Both the position numbers and the translations under genes were made by a program. A DNA stretch of 11,501 bases. Source: an uncultured Clostridium sp. Lineage in GTDB: Bacteria > Bacillota > Clostridia > Lachnospirales > Lachnospiraceae. Shown here piece after piece: positions 1 through 7,076 of this stretch (the stretch's first letter is position 1; the number at the start of each line of letters is the position of its first letter). The notes beneath the pieces were generated by a model that worked only from the letters and a program-made list of their open reading frames with translations, had not been told where the DNA came from and did not search any database. Where the stretch lies: contig CAMEWU010000058.1 in the NCBI GenBank assembly GCA_945946715.1, positions 1 through 11,501 of the forward strand, written 5' to 3'.

Positions 1-883
1 TGTTACCTATTGCTCCTACAATAACAACCGCCAGCAACTCTACTCCGAATATAATGGAGTAGATTCCTGCAGCAAATTCATTGATTGTATTCAGTATTCG
101 AATCAGGCATAAATTTCCCAAGTTCCACGCAAAATCTTCCAACGCCGTATTCACTCCAAGCTTGGCAGAAGTAAAATAGCTAGATATCTTTGCTTTCTTT
201 ATCCCCTTAAAGGAAGGCCTTGTACTCAGTCTCTTACTAGTAAAAAAAACATATCCAATAAAAAATGCACCCAAATACTCTGCAATCGTGGTTGCGATAG
301 CCGCTCCTTTTATTCCAAGAGCCGGAAAGCCCAATTTACCATATATCAGTATATAATCCAATATTATGTTGGATCCTGCACGAAGAATGCCGTACACTAC
401 CATTGGTTTCGTGTAATTTGATGTCTGAAGTATGACACTCAATGCCCCGGCCAAGCCTGCAAGAATGAATACCGGTGCATAATATCTGGCATAACTTAAA
501 CACATTGGCATGAGGTTATCCGAAACTTTCATTAGTCGAAATACCGGTTCTGAAAGAAATATCCAGAAGAGGAATAAAAGTATGGGAATAATACTATTGT
601 ACTTTATCATTGCACCTGCATATTCTTCTATATTCTCTCTATCACCGGCTCCCACACTCTGACTGATTAATATAGAAGCTCCTGCTGCCAATGAAAAGCA
701 AAATGACATGGTAGCCCACATTGGAGATGTTACATTGGACAATGCACTCATATACAGATCATCTGCACGTCCAAGAAACATTCTGTCAATCATCATTTGT
801 AATTGACTGATGAGATTACTTAATATAATCGGAACTGCAATAACTAGCAGTCGTCTTAGAAATTCTTTGTATCTTCTTTTCAT
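1..883 (-). CDS. MATE-family multidrug/sodium antiporter, 3' end cut by window edge
   Basis: The reading frame is open from ATG 883 to the left edge, giving 294 residues of a family that is usually about 450 long, so the N-terminal lobe and the start of the second lobe are present. MATE proteins are inner-membrane exporters that use a Na+ or H+ gradient to expel cationic drugs and metabolites. The N-terminus RLLVIAVPIILSNLISQLQ, followed by MIDRMFLGRADD and SQSVGAGDRE, is the usual TM1-TM2 pattern of the family. Repeated hydrophobic segments follow, with a polar loop (KRLSTRPSFKGIKKAK) between the two lobes. A GAGG ribosome site lies 5 nt before the ATG, and an in-frame stop just upstream excludes a longer start. 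The gene has its own promoter at 928-956. The substrate cannot be told from sequence. Confidence 0.9.
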   Translation of the reverse strand, partial: MKRRYKEFLRRLLVIAVPIILSNLISQLQMMIDRMFLGRADDLYMSALSNVTSPMWATMSFCFSLAAGASILISQSVGAGDRENIEEYAGAMIKYNSIIPILLFLFWIFLSEPVFRLMKVSDNLMPMCLSYARYYAPVFILAGLAGALSVILQTSNYTKPMVVYGILRAGSNIILDYILIYGKLGFPALGIKGAAIATTIAEYLGAFFIGYVFFTSKRLSTRPSFKGIKKAKISSYFTSAKLGVNTALEDFAWNLGNLCLIRILNTINEFAAGIYSIIFGVELLAVVIVGAIGN

Positions 884-920
884 TTCTTCCTCATTTTATC
901 TATCATTCGTTATATAACAC

Positions 921-942
921 ATGATATATAATAAGATATCAT
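921..942. promoter_or_regulatory. Inverted repeat over the -10 box, candidate operator
   Basis: ATGATAT (921-927) and ATATCAT (936-942) are perfect 7-bp inverted arms around an 8-nt centre that contains the -10 element of the MATE promoter. A dimeric repressor of the MarR, TetR or PadR type could block the promoter from such a site. The DNA is very AT-rich, so chance symmetry is possible. No regulator gene for it is in the window. Confidence 0.4.
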
Positions 943-956
943 TCTATGTATGTCAA
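928..956 (-). promoter_or_regulatory. Promoter of the MATE exporter gene
   Basis: On the minus strand, TTGACA (956-951, a perfect -35 box) is followed by a 17-nt spacer and TATTAT (933-928, five of six matches to the -10 consensus). It lies 45 bp upstream of the ATG and faces the right way. I see no terminator between yaaA and this promoter, so read-through from the upstream operon may add to it. Confidence 0.75.
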
Positions 957-1013
957 GGTCAATTTACCTCTGATTTCCACTGCTAGCCGGAAGCCCATAC
1001 GCCGGAGTTGTCA

Positions 1014-1772
1014 TCATAATTTGTACCCCCTTTCAAAAACATACTCGGTATCCGAAGACAAATCCTCGCGATACACATATCCCATTCTGTGGTACTGCTG
1101 TATTTCCACAGGATTCTCAATCTGTTCTTCTGCCATGAATCGAACCATATCCCCTCTCGCCATCTTAGCATAGGTTCCCTTTGTCACCAGTTTATCTCCT
1201 GATTTCTCAACAAAGGAAATGGTAATATATCTGTCCGCACCAGTCAGATAATTTTCAATACATTTTGAATATTCTTTGGAAGCCAGATTGATTATGATAC
1301 CATCATCATCCCTGACTGCGTCGTATAATCTGCTCCCCCATAAATCATACAAGTCCTTATATCCATCTATGGAAGCCTTTGCCTGCATTTCCAAGCGGTA
1401 TGGAGTAACTCCATCCATAGGCTTTAACACACCATAAAATGCAGATAGTATTCTTAAATGTTCCTGTATGTAATCGAATTGACTATCTTCAAAAACAGTA
1501 GGCGCCATATATTGATATGCAATTCCTTCATAGGAAAGAATTGCCGGTGTCAACTGTTGTCTTACATCCATCTGCCTAATACGTTCATAATTCTGTTCTG
1601 CAATCTTATCATTGCATTTCCACAATTCTTTTAGTGCTTCGTACGACTGATTCCTCATCCATGACAAAATAGTATCCGTCTGTTCTATCCATACCGGTAA
1701 CTCTTTATATGCAAGAATATCTGTATTAATATTCATTTTCTTTGCCGGTGAAAGTATAATCTTCATTACCAT
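1014..1772 (-). CDS. yaaA: YaaA-family peroxide stress protein
   Basis: A 252-residue protein matching the YaaA/DUF328 family along its full length (E. coli YaaA is 258 residues). In E. coli, YaaA is OxyR-controlled and limits damage from free iron during hydrogen peroxide stress; it also binds DNA. Family blocks in order: ILSPAKK near the N-terminus, LRILSAFYGVLKPMD (107-120), PYRLEM (124-129), INLASKEY (161-168), YAKMARG (201-207) and GYVYREDLSS (231-240). The third codon is also ATG (1766-1764) and gives an N-terminus closer to the E. coli protein, so either start is possible; neither has a strong ribosome site. The stop of the DUF3592-like gene abuts this ATG, suggesting coupled translation in the operon with the thiol peroxidase. 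Confidence 0.92.
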   Translation of the reverse strand: MVMKIILSPAKKMNINTDILAYKELPVWIEQTDTILSWMRNQSYEALKELWKCNDKIAEQNYERIRQMDVRQQLTPAILSYEGIAYQYMAPTVFEDSQFDYIQEHLRILSAFYGVLKPMDGVTPYRLEMQAKASIDGYKDLYDLWGSRLYDAVRDDDGIIINLASKEYSKCIENYLTGADRYITISFVEKSGDKLVTKGTYAKMARGDMVRFMAEEQIENPVEIQQYHRMGYVYREDLSSDTEYVFERGYKL

Positions 1773-2198
1773 TTATCCCAAAAAACCAAGAATTAAACCT
1801 ATAATAAAACGAAGCACATTAATCATAGAAATACAAGTCATACCTATACTAACCCAAAATAAGATTCTTGGAATCAATAAATCTTCTTTTCGATAGTAAT
1901 GTTGTGGGTTATTTGGATCTATGCAAATCACCTGCTGACTTCCAATTCTACTTTCGCCCCATCTGCTTTTTGCCGAAGCAGTATAATGTATTCCATTGTA
2001 GTTATAACCATACACATTCATATGATATCTATGATTGGACCTATAACTATAGTGCTTGCTATGATCTTCTATTACAGCATCAATTTTCACCGAACAGCCC
2101 TTTTTAATATTGTGTTTTACAATACATGATACTACAAACAACGTAACTGAAATGAATAAAAAAAGCAAAATCATTATCAAATCAACTATACTATTCAT
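1773..2198 (-). CDS. Small DUF3592-like membrane protein
   Basis: A 141-residue protein of unknown function. It has one N-terminal membrane segment (about 5-27), a polar middle domain, then hydrophobic stretches near 108-140 that make one or two further membrane helices. The middle domain, with GYNYNGIHYTA followed by IGSQQVICIDPNNPQHYY, has the pattern of DUF3592 proteins: a beta-rich domain between two helices ending in a D-P-x-N-P turn. The family assignment is by pattern only. The start has an excellent AGGAGGG site (2212-2206) that overlaps the stop codon of the upstream peroxidase gene, and the 3' end abuts yaaA, so it is firmly inside the operon. The histidine- and tyrosine-rich stretch at residues 49-72 is unusual but not diagnostic. 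Confidence 0.75.
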   Translation of the reverse strand: MNSIVDLIMILLFLFISVTLFVVSCIVKHNIKKGCSVKIDAVIEDHSKHYSYRSNHRYHMNVYGYNYNGIHYTASAKSRWGESRIGSQQVICIDPNNPQHYYRKEDLLIPRILFWVSIGMTCISMINVLRFIIGLILGFLG

Positions 2199-2210
2199 GC
2201 TATTTCCCTC

Positions 2211-2663
2211 CTATATCTCTGCTAACATCTTTTCCGGATCTTCAGCTGCTTTTACCTTATCGTTTGCCTTTACAATCACTCCGTCTTCGTTAATCAGATA
2301 AGTGGTTCTGACAACACCCATAGACACCTTACCATAATTCTTCTTTTCCTTCCAGACATCGTAAGCCTCTATTACCTTACGCTCCGGATCTGCAAGAAGG
2401 GTAAATGCCAGCCCGTATTTCTCTTCAAACTTCTTATGGGATGCAACCGAATCCTTACTAACGCCAAGGACTACCGCTCCCTTTTCCGTAAACTGAGGAT
2501 ATCGTTCCGAGAAACCGCATGCCTGCTTGGTGCATCCCGGTGTGTTATCCTTTGGATAAAAATATAGAATAACCTTTTTGCCGGCATAATCCGATAACTT
2601 ATGTATTACTCCGTTCTGGTCCGGCAATTCAAAATCTGGTGCTTTGGTTCCTATTTCTAACAT
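2211..2663 (-). CDS. bcp: Thiol peroxidase, Bcp/PrxQ-type peroxiredoxin
   Basis: A 150-residue peroxiredoxin of the Bcp/PrxQ subfamily, a cytosolic enzyme that reduces hydrogen and organic peroxides using thioredoxin. The motif FYPKDNTPGCTKQAC holds the peroxidatic cysteine at residue 44 and a second cysteine at 49. This is the five-residue spacing of the atypical 2-Cys form in E. coli Bcp (45/50), so an intramolecular disulfide is expected. The ending MGVVRTTYLINEDG is also family-typical. I chose ATG 2663 over an in-frame ATG at 2693 because the AGGAGG site lies inside that longer version and the family starts with this M-L-E-I-G-x-x-A-P-D-F pattern. The gene overlaps the last 7 bp of the upstream dehydrogenase. 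Confidence 0.94.
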   Translation of the reverse strand: MLEIGTKAPDFELPDQNGVIHKLSDYAGKKVILYFYPKDNTPGCTKQACGFSERYPQFTEKGAVVLGVSKDSVASHKKFEEKYGLAFTLLADPERKVIEAYDVWKEKKNYGKVSMGVVRTTYLINEDGVIVKANDKVKAAEDPEKMLAEI

Positions 2664-3631
2664 GTCTTTATTACCTCCTGTATCAATGTCCACTCATCAT
2701 ATTTCAGATATTTATTTTCTAATGTCTTTATTCCATGGTAGAACATGTCATTTATCGGGGTGGGAATACCAAGTTCCCGTCCCATTCTGCAAACCGTTCC
2801 GGCAAACATTTCAATTTCTGTTTTTCGCTTATTTTCAAGGTCTTGTAAGGTGGATGGCTTGTTGTGCGGAGGAATGTTTACCACAATTCCATCCTGTATC
2901 TGCATTTCCTTCTCGCCAATCATGATCCCCTTGGCATTGGCAATGGCAGCCACTTCTTTCATGGCTTCGTGCCGCATCCAGTTGGCATCTTCACTGTACC
3001 GAAAGCCACCAAATGGTATGCCAAGCAAAGCACAGGTCATATTCTCGCCTATATTCGCCATAAATTTCCACCACATAGAATATAAGACATCTTCTTCGAT
3101 TACATATGGAATCTGAGCTTTCTGAAATACTTTCGCAACGGATGCCACCCGTTTTCCCGGAATAAATTCTGCACCGGTTCCCTGTCCTTCTTTATCACCA
3201 AAATGTACCTTGCCACTTGTAGGGTCAAAATCGGCATGTCCCTGCTTCATAACAATGGATACCCGCATTAGGGAATAAATCACATGCTCCCAGCCATAGA
3301 CTGCTGCTACTTTTTCTTCGGATTCCACACCATTTAATACCGCCATGATTATGGTATGTTCTCCCACCTGATTCTTAATATCAGCCAATGCCTGTTCCAA
3401 CCCGGTATCCTTGGTAGCAATTATAATCAAATCCGCCGGGTCTTTTACATCTGTATCCATAACCGGAAATATGTACTGAACGCCATTGACCCAGACACCT
3501 TCCGTTTCCAGACGTTTCTTCCGCTCTCCATTTGCCAGAACCCGGAATTTCTTACCATAGCATTCATACAATCTGGGTGCAAAAAAGCATCCCATTGCTC
3601 CTAAGCCGATTAACGTAATTTTCTCAATCAT
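2657..3631 (-). CDS. Ketopantoate reductase family (PanE/ApbA) dehydrogenase
   Basis: A 324-residue NAD(P)H-dependent reductase of the 2-dehydropantoate 2-reductase family; the founding member makes pantoate for coenzyme A. The N-terminal Rossmann domain begins with the nucleotide-binding GLGAMG (9-14). The family lysine sits in WWKFMANIGENMTCALLG (Lys189), and the C-terminal helical domain carries the substrate-side block STLQDLENKRKTEIE (Glu272). Length and domain order are normal. The family has many paralogues acting on other 2-oxo acids, and no panB, panC or panD is nearby, so a pantothenate role is not shown. The start has an AGGAAG ribosome site. It is the first gene of the four-gene operon and overlaps bcp by 7 bp; I found no convincing promoter in the 98 bp before it. 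Confidence 0.88.
   Translation of the reverse strand: MIEKITLIGLGAMGCFFAPRLYECYGKKFRVLANGERKKRLETEGVWVNGVQYIFPVMDTDVKDPADLIIIATKDTGLEQALADIKNQVGEHTIIMAVLNGVESEEKVAAVYGWEHVIYSLMRVSIVMKQGHADFDPTSGKVHFGDKEGQGTGAEFIPGKRVASVAKVFQKAQIPYVIEEDVLYSMWWKFMANIGENMTCALLGIPFGGFRYSEDANWMRHEAMKEVAAIANAKGIMIGEKEMQIQDGIVVNIPPHNKPSTLQDLENKRKTEIEMFAGTVCRMGRELGIPTPINDMFYHGIKTLENKYLKYDEWTLIQEVIKTC
2674..2679 (-). promoter_or_regulatory. Ribosome binding site fixing the bcp start
   Basis: AGGAGG on the minus strand, 10 nt before ATG 2663 and inside the 3' end of the upstream dehydrogenase gene. It falls within codons 5-7 of the alternative longer reading from 2693, which argues against that start. Confidence 0.75.
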
Positions 3632-3662
3632 ATTTACACTTCCTGTTCCGTCAGCAAACTTC

Positions 3663-3815
3663 TTAAAACCTTATTTCTTCATGAAGCTTATGGGCAACTT
3701 TGTAGTCATCGGTACGAACGGCATGAAAATCAGAAGCCGGATGAGGAATTGCTGAAAATATATTTTCCCTCCTGTGTGACATAGAAGCTATTTCCACCAT
3801 TATATGAGGTAGCAT
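3663..3815 (-). other. Overlapping 50-codon frame across the end of the surface-protein gene; possible relic
   Basis: In the frame one base ahead of the large secreted-protein gene, an ATG at 3815 opens a 50-residue reading. It runs past that gene's stop and ends at TAA 3663. Its last part, beyond the large gene, reads DFHAVRTDDYKVAHKLHEE, a composition that looks like real protein rather than noise. It fills most of the 98-bp gap before the dehydrogenase. I recognise no family. It may be the tail of a lost gene, or chance. Confidence 0.2.
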
Positions 3816-6762
3816 CGCCTGGTATTGTCCAGCTTCCTGCATCCAATGTATACTTCATCTGTGGCCGCAACCGAACCTGAATATTGCCAGGAATGATTCC
3901 CTTCAGTGTCCAGCTTGCTGCCACCGTATAATAAATCACTGTCTTGTTACCGGCAATATCCACAGCTACAATTTCATACTCCATCTCTGCTCCATCTGCA
4001 ATTAACAACAGCGTGACCTTGCCATCTACCAGTTCTACTTCCTCGCCATTTACTGTAACACTGACCAGATTATCATCATCAATAGTTGCGGACTGCTCAT
4101 CTCCAATAAAGATTTCGCCATCCTTTATCGATACTACCGGTGCATCTGCATCAATAGAAAATCCAGCGATGTGAACAGCCGGTGATGTTAATCCAATTTC
4201 TGTATCCATGAAATATATGTCCTCACCTTCCGATGTGTTATCAAAAGTGATGGACTTTGTATAAGCACCTCTGCTTGTTTTTGAAACAAGATATCCATCT
4301 TTTGCTGTAATAGTAACCAATGATGTAAAATATCCATTCTCGCCCTGTTTCGCACTTATTGTATAGACATCCTCCGGTACTACCAACGCCATATATTTGG
4401 AAGAAGCCGGCTTCAATTCAATTTTTGTATCAGCAGTTGGAATACCTGTTATTGTGATGGAATCATATCCATTTCTAGTAATCGTAATTCCGTTACTTCC
4501 TTCCATGCTATAGCCCTCCGGAAGATAATATCCGTCGGCAACTTCATAGGTAATTGATACTAGCTTATTCTCTTCTAAGATATTCTGATTCTCTGCCCCT
4601 GAAGCTTTACTCCAAACCAGACCGCTTCCTTCCGGATTCACAATACTTATCTTGTAATCCTTCTGTACGTAAACTTCCGTTGCTTCACTTTGGACAGACT
4701 TATAGGTTTCCTTATATCGAACATACCAGGTTCCTGATGCCACCTCTGTTTTACTATCATCACAGGAAGTCCACTTGTCTGCATTTGGAGAATCGGCATA
4801 TTCCATAGCAGTGGTTGTACCTGTAATGTAATATAATTCACCTTCCACATTCGGTGCATCCGGTATTGTTTTCTTCATAGCCGATGGCACAGTAATGTGA
4901 ATCCCGGTTCTGGCATTGCTATAAGTATCCACACTGGAATCGTCAATAGTGTGAGACACTGTGTACTCCTGATATGGGCTTACCAGTTTAATACTTGTAT
5001 CCTCATAAGCTGAAAATGGGGTTGCTTCTGCCTTGATGATTATACCATCATTATAGTCCGCCGGAAGATAATATCCGGGCATGGCTGTTAGGGTAAAGGA
5101 GAAGTCTTCACTATAATGATGTGTCGTCAGCCGATTATCAACCGTTACACCTTCCCCAATATCGTAAGTTATTTCCTCTATGAAGATATTCGGAATCGTA
5201 TCCAAAGTATCAGTGGAACCTTGGTATACTTTGCCATTACAGGTAACGATAAACTTATTTAACAACTTTGTATCGTTCTCTACTCGCATAGTTGCGTAAC
5301 CATTTACCAACGCAGTCGCATAATCTGAATAGTTGTTCTTATATGTATCATACAAATAAATCTCAACATTGCTATTAGAGGAAGCCTGTATATCTCCGAT
5401 TTCCAGTTCCTTTATATACATGGTATCGGTTACCTTCATACTGGAAGATGCTCCTGCTACTTTCAATACTGTAGCATCTCCGATACGAAAACTATCTACT
5501 GTAGCACCATTTAAGATTATATTCTCAATCTTGGTTTTGGTAATGTATGCGGTACCACCATCGAACTGTATTCCTCCAATGGAACATGGATAATCCTTAT
5601 AGCTGTTACCATCTAAGAAATATTCTTCTCCTGTCCCGATACCGGTCGATATAAGGGTACCCGTATTCGTTATTACTCCTTTTACAACTGCAGTATCAAT
5701 CGTTGTATCACTTGTAGTCAATTCAAACTGACCTTCATTCGTGACATTTCCAGCAATCTCCTTATTATTGGTAAACACACCCGATGATCCATTGTCAACA
5801 TCCTGAGTGATAGTACCCTTATTTACCGCAGTTCCTTCATTTTCTACATTGCCTGTTATTATGCTCTCATTGGTGAACGTACCAGAGTTAACAACCATAC
5901 CGCTGATAGTGCCATAGTTATTGAAGATTGCAGAAGTATTTACAACACCTTCCATAGTTCCATGGTTATCAAAGTCCAGATCAACCACGATTGTTCCAGC
6001 TGTTATCTTTCCATAATTGGATAGACTTGCAGTTGCATGAACACTTTCGGCTTCTATGGAACCATCTGCTTCAACTGAAAGATTTGCCACATCGATAGGA
6101 GCCGCAATTTCATTATTGACTCCACCCTGCTGTGCAACAATTTTACCTGAAATCACTGTGACATCGGTGCCGTTAAAGGTCTTTCCATAATCATTGGCTA
6201 TTTTGTTACCGCCACGGACATATACAGTTGGTCCGTCTACAACAAAGGCTCCATCTTGAACCGCATCACCACCCCCCCAGTAATTTGATGTTCCATGTAA
6301 AACCAAAGTTCCCGAACCAGTACAGGTAATTGTAGAGCCGGAAGCAATACTAACACATGCACCGATGGAAGTATCCTGTCCACATATTAAAGAATTGCTG
6401 CCATTCAAAACCAAATTTACGTTACCACTTACCACCGACAATATTGGAGTAGCTCCCGCATTACCACTACTCGGTCTTTTCATGGTTAGATTGTCAAATG
6501 TAATTGTAACATCATTGCCAGCTCCAACATCCACCACAATACCAACAGTTATGCTGGTATCACTATTTGTTCCATTAAACACATAGTCATCACTTGCATC
6601 GGTGATATTATAAACCATATCTCCTGTTGCCGTTGACACATCATTTGACACAGTGGCGGCCCACGCAGTAAATCCACTAAAATCAATCATCTGAATTATC
6701 ATTATCAGCGTAATAGTAAAAGCAAGATATTTTCTGATGATTTGCTTCATACCTTTATTCAT
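3730..6762 (-). CDS. Large secreted repeat-rich beta-protein, likely cell-surface or carbohydrate-binding
   Basis: A 1010-residue protein with a signal peptide: lysines, a hydrophobic core from about 12 to 27, and cleavage near AWA-A (35/36). Residues 45-215 alternate short beta strands with Asn/Gly turns, like the parallel-beta carbohydrate-binding domain of Cthe_2159-type proteins. Residues 225-375 form a solenoid of repeats built on N-x-G-T-I-x-G-x-V-x-N, such as IITGNVENEGTAVNKGTI. Two similar blocks containing GYYLP (564-568 and 744-748) follow, plus a W-x-x-C...GTWYVRYKET module (664-685), an Ig-like domain (about 870-948) and a tail containing YTLDAGSWTIPGDATSYNGG. There is no LPxTG, SLH or dockerin sequence, so it is either released or held by an unrecognised domain. 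Function is inferred from architecture only. It has its own promoter and ribosome site. Confidence 0.8.
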   Translation of the reverse strand: MNKGMKQIIRKYLAFTITLIMIIQMIDFSGFTAWAATVSNDVSTATGDMVYNITDASDDYVFNGTNSDTSITVGIVVDVGAGNDVTITFDNLTMKRPSSGNAGATPILSVVSGNVNLVLNGSNSLICGQDTSIGACVSIASGSTITCTGSGTLVLHGTSNYWGGGDAVQDGAFVVDGPTVYVRGGNKIANDYGKTFNGTDVTVISGKIVAQQGGVNNEIAAPIDVANLSVEADGSIEAESVHATASLSNYGKITAGTIVVDLDFDNHGTMEGVVNTSAIFNNYGTISGMVVNSGTFTNESIITGNVENEGTAVNKGTITQDVDNGSSGVFTNNKEIAGNVTNEGQFELTTSDTTIDTAVVKGVITNTGTLISTGIGTGEEYFLDGNSYKDYPCSIGGIQFDGGTAYITKTKIENIILNGATVDSFRIGDATVLKVAGASSSMKVTDTMYIKELEIGDIQASSNSNVEIYLYDTYKNNYSDYATALVNGYATMRVENDTKLLNKFIVTCNGKVYQGSTDTLDTIPNIFIEEITYDIGEGVTVDNRLTTHHYSEDFSFTLTAMPGYYLPADYNDGIIIKAEATPFSAYEDTSIKLVSPYQEYTVSHTIDDSSVDTYSNARTGIHITVPSAMKKTIPDAPNVEGELYYITGTTTAMEYADSPNADKWTSCDDSKTEVASGTWYVRYKETYKSVQSEATEVYVQKDYKISIVNPEGSGLVWSKASGAENQNILEENKLVSITYEVADGYYLPEGYSMEGSNGITITRNGYDSITITGIPTADTKIELKPASSKYMALVVPEDVYTISAKQGENGYFTSLVTITAKDGYLVSKTSRGAYTKSITFDNTSEGEDIYFMDTEIGLTSPAVHIAGFSIDADAPVVSIKDGEIFIGDEQSATIDDDNLVSVTVNGEEVELVDGKVTLLLIADGAEMEYEIVAVDIAGNKTVIYYTVAASWTLKGIIPGNIQVRLRPQMKYTLDAGSWTIPGDATSYNGGNSFYVTQEGKYIFSNSSSGF

Positions 6763-6771
6763 GAATGGATT

Positions 6772-6780
6772 TCACCTCCT
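6772..6780 (-). promoter_or_regulatory. Very strong ribosome site of the secreted protein
   Basis: AGGAGGTGA on the minus strand gives a nine-base match to the 16S rRNA 3' end. It is 9 nt before ATG 6762 and supports that start over the ATG four codons later. Confidence 0.8.
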
Positions 6781-6804
6781 AATAATTCCTATCTACTTGT
6801 AGCT

Positions 6805-6833
6805 ATTCTAACAAAATGAATGGGATATGGCAA
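6805..6833 (-). promoter_or_regulatory. Promoter of the secreted beta-protein gene
   Basis: On the minus strand, TTGCCA (6833-6828, five of six) is followed by a 17-nt spacer and TAGAAT (6810-6805, five of six). The implied leader is about 35 nt, too short for a riboswitch. It is back-to-back with the symporter promoter 60 bp away. Confidence 0.75.
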
Positions 6834-6892
6834 ATAAAAACCAGAAAAAGTTGTTGAACGAATATCGCCTAATTTTTTTTACAAAAAAGGAC

Positions 6893-6921
6893 TTTTCAAA
6901 AATTGTAAAATGTTGTATAAT
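6893..6921 (+). promoter_or_regulatory. Promoter of the symporter transcript
   Basis: TATAAT (6916-6921) is a perfect -10 box. It is preceded by 17 nt and TTTTCA (6893-6898), a four-of-six -35 box. The start of transcription should fall near 6928-6930, leaving an untranslated leader of roughly 149 nt. The upstream DNA is rich in A and T tracts that could act as an UP element. Confidence 0.7.
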
Positions 6922-6997
6922 TATGGCGTAATTTCATATTACTTGAAAAATCCACAAAGACGTGGAACAAGTAGATGCATTTATCTAAGTCTAAGAC

Positions 6998-7030
6998 GAA
7001 GAATCTCATCTATTGGGATTCTTCTTTTTT
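6998..7030 (+). terminator. Intrinsic terminator inside the symporter leader
   Basis: GAAGAATCTC (6998-7007) pairs with GGGATTCTTC (7015-7024): ten pairs including one G-U, with a 7-nt loop. Six T residues follow directly (7025-7030). It ends 46 nt before the ATG, so full-length symporter mRNA requires read-through. This is the arrangement of transcription attenuation. Alternatively the promoter and terminator define a short RNA of about 100 nt. Confidence 0.8.
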
Positions 7031-7063
7031 GTTCATTTACGAAAGAGTACTTAGAGAGAAAAA

Positions 7064-7069
7064 GGGAGG
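7064..7069 (+). promoter_or_regulatory. Ribosome site fixing the symporter start
   Basis: GGGAGG followed by 7 nt and ATG 7077. It selects this start over an in-frame ATG at 6975, which lies inside the leader hairpins with no ribosome site and would add 34 unusual charged residues. Confidence 0.85.
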
Positions 7070-7076
7070 ACACTTT

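Larger units (their letters stand above)
6928..7076 (+). ncRNA. Structured leader RNA with attenuator, candidate riboswitch
   Basis: Between the promoter and the symporter ATG, several pairings can be read directly. GTAAT/ATTAC (6928-6932 with 6938-6942). A two-part hairpin TACTTG/CAAGTA (6940-6945 with 6968-6973) enclosing TCCAC/GTGGA (6951-6955 with 6962-6966) and loop AAAGAC. TAGAT/ATCTA (6972-6976 with 6983-6987). Then the terminator hairpin. Neighbouring stems share bases, so they exclude each other, as expected of a switch. AAGACG occurs twice (6957-6962 and 6993-6998). The signatures of glycine, glutamine, T-box, lysine, SAM, TPP, ZTP and mini-ykkC RNAs are absent as far as I can see. 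A clear anti-terminator partner was not found, so the switching mechanism is not established. Confidence 0.5.

Noticed and set aside
946..1173. Plus-strand and minus-strand short ORFs over the end of yaaA
   Set aside because: They are shadows of yaaA with no ribosome site and no protein-like pattern.
2664..2693. Longer start for the thiol peroxidase at 2693
   Set aside because: The extra ten codons contain the ribosome site of the downstream ATG, and family proteins begin at the shorter start.
2644..3604. Several plus-strand ORFs of 70-120 codons inside the dehydrogenase gene
   Set aside because: They are antisense to a clearly recognised full-length gene and have random-looking composition.
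3677..3686. Palindrome CTTCATGAAG upstream of the dehydrogenase
   Set aside because: It is only 10 bp, has no loop, is not at a recognisable promoter, and is expected by chance at this length.
3632..3729. PerR-type operator or promoter before the peroxide operon
   Set aside because: I looked for a TTATAAT-type palindrome and for -35/-10 pairs; only poor matches were present.
6975..7076. In-frame N-terminal extension of the symporter from ATG 6975
   Set aside because: It would translate through the leader terminator, has no ribosome site, and adds charged residues foreign to the family; GGGAGG before ATG 7077 is the real signal.
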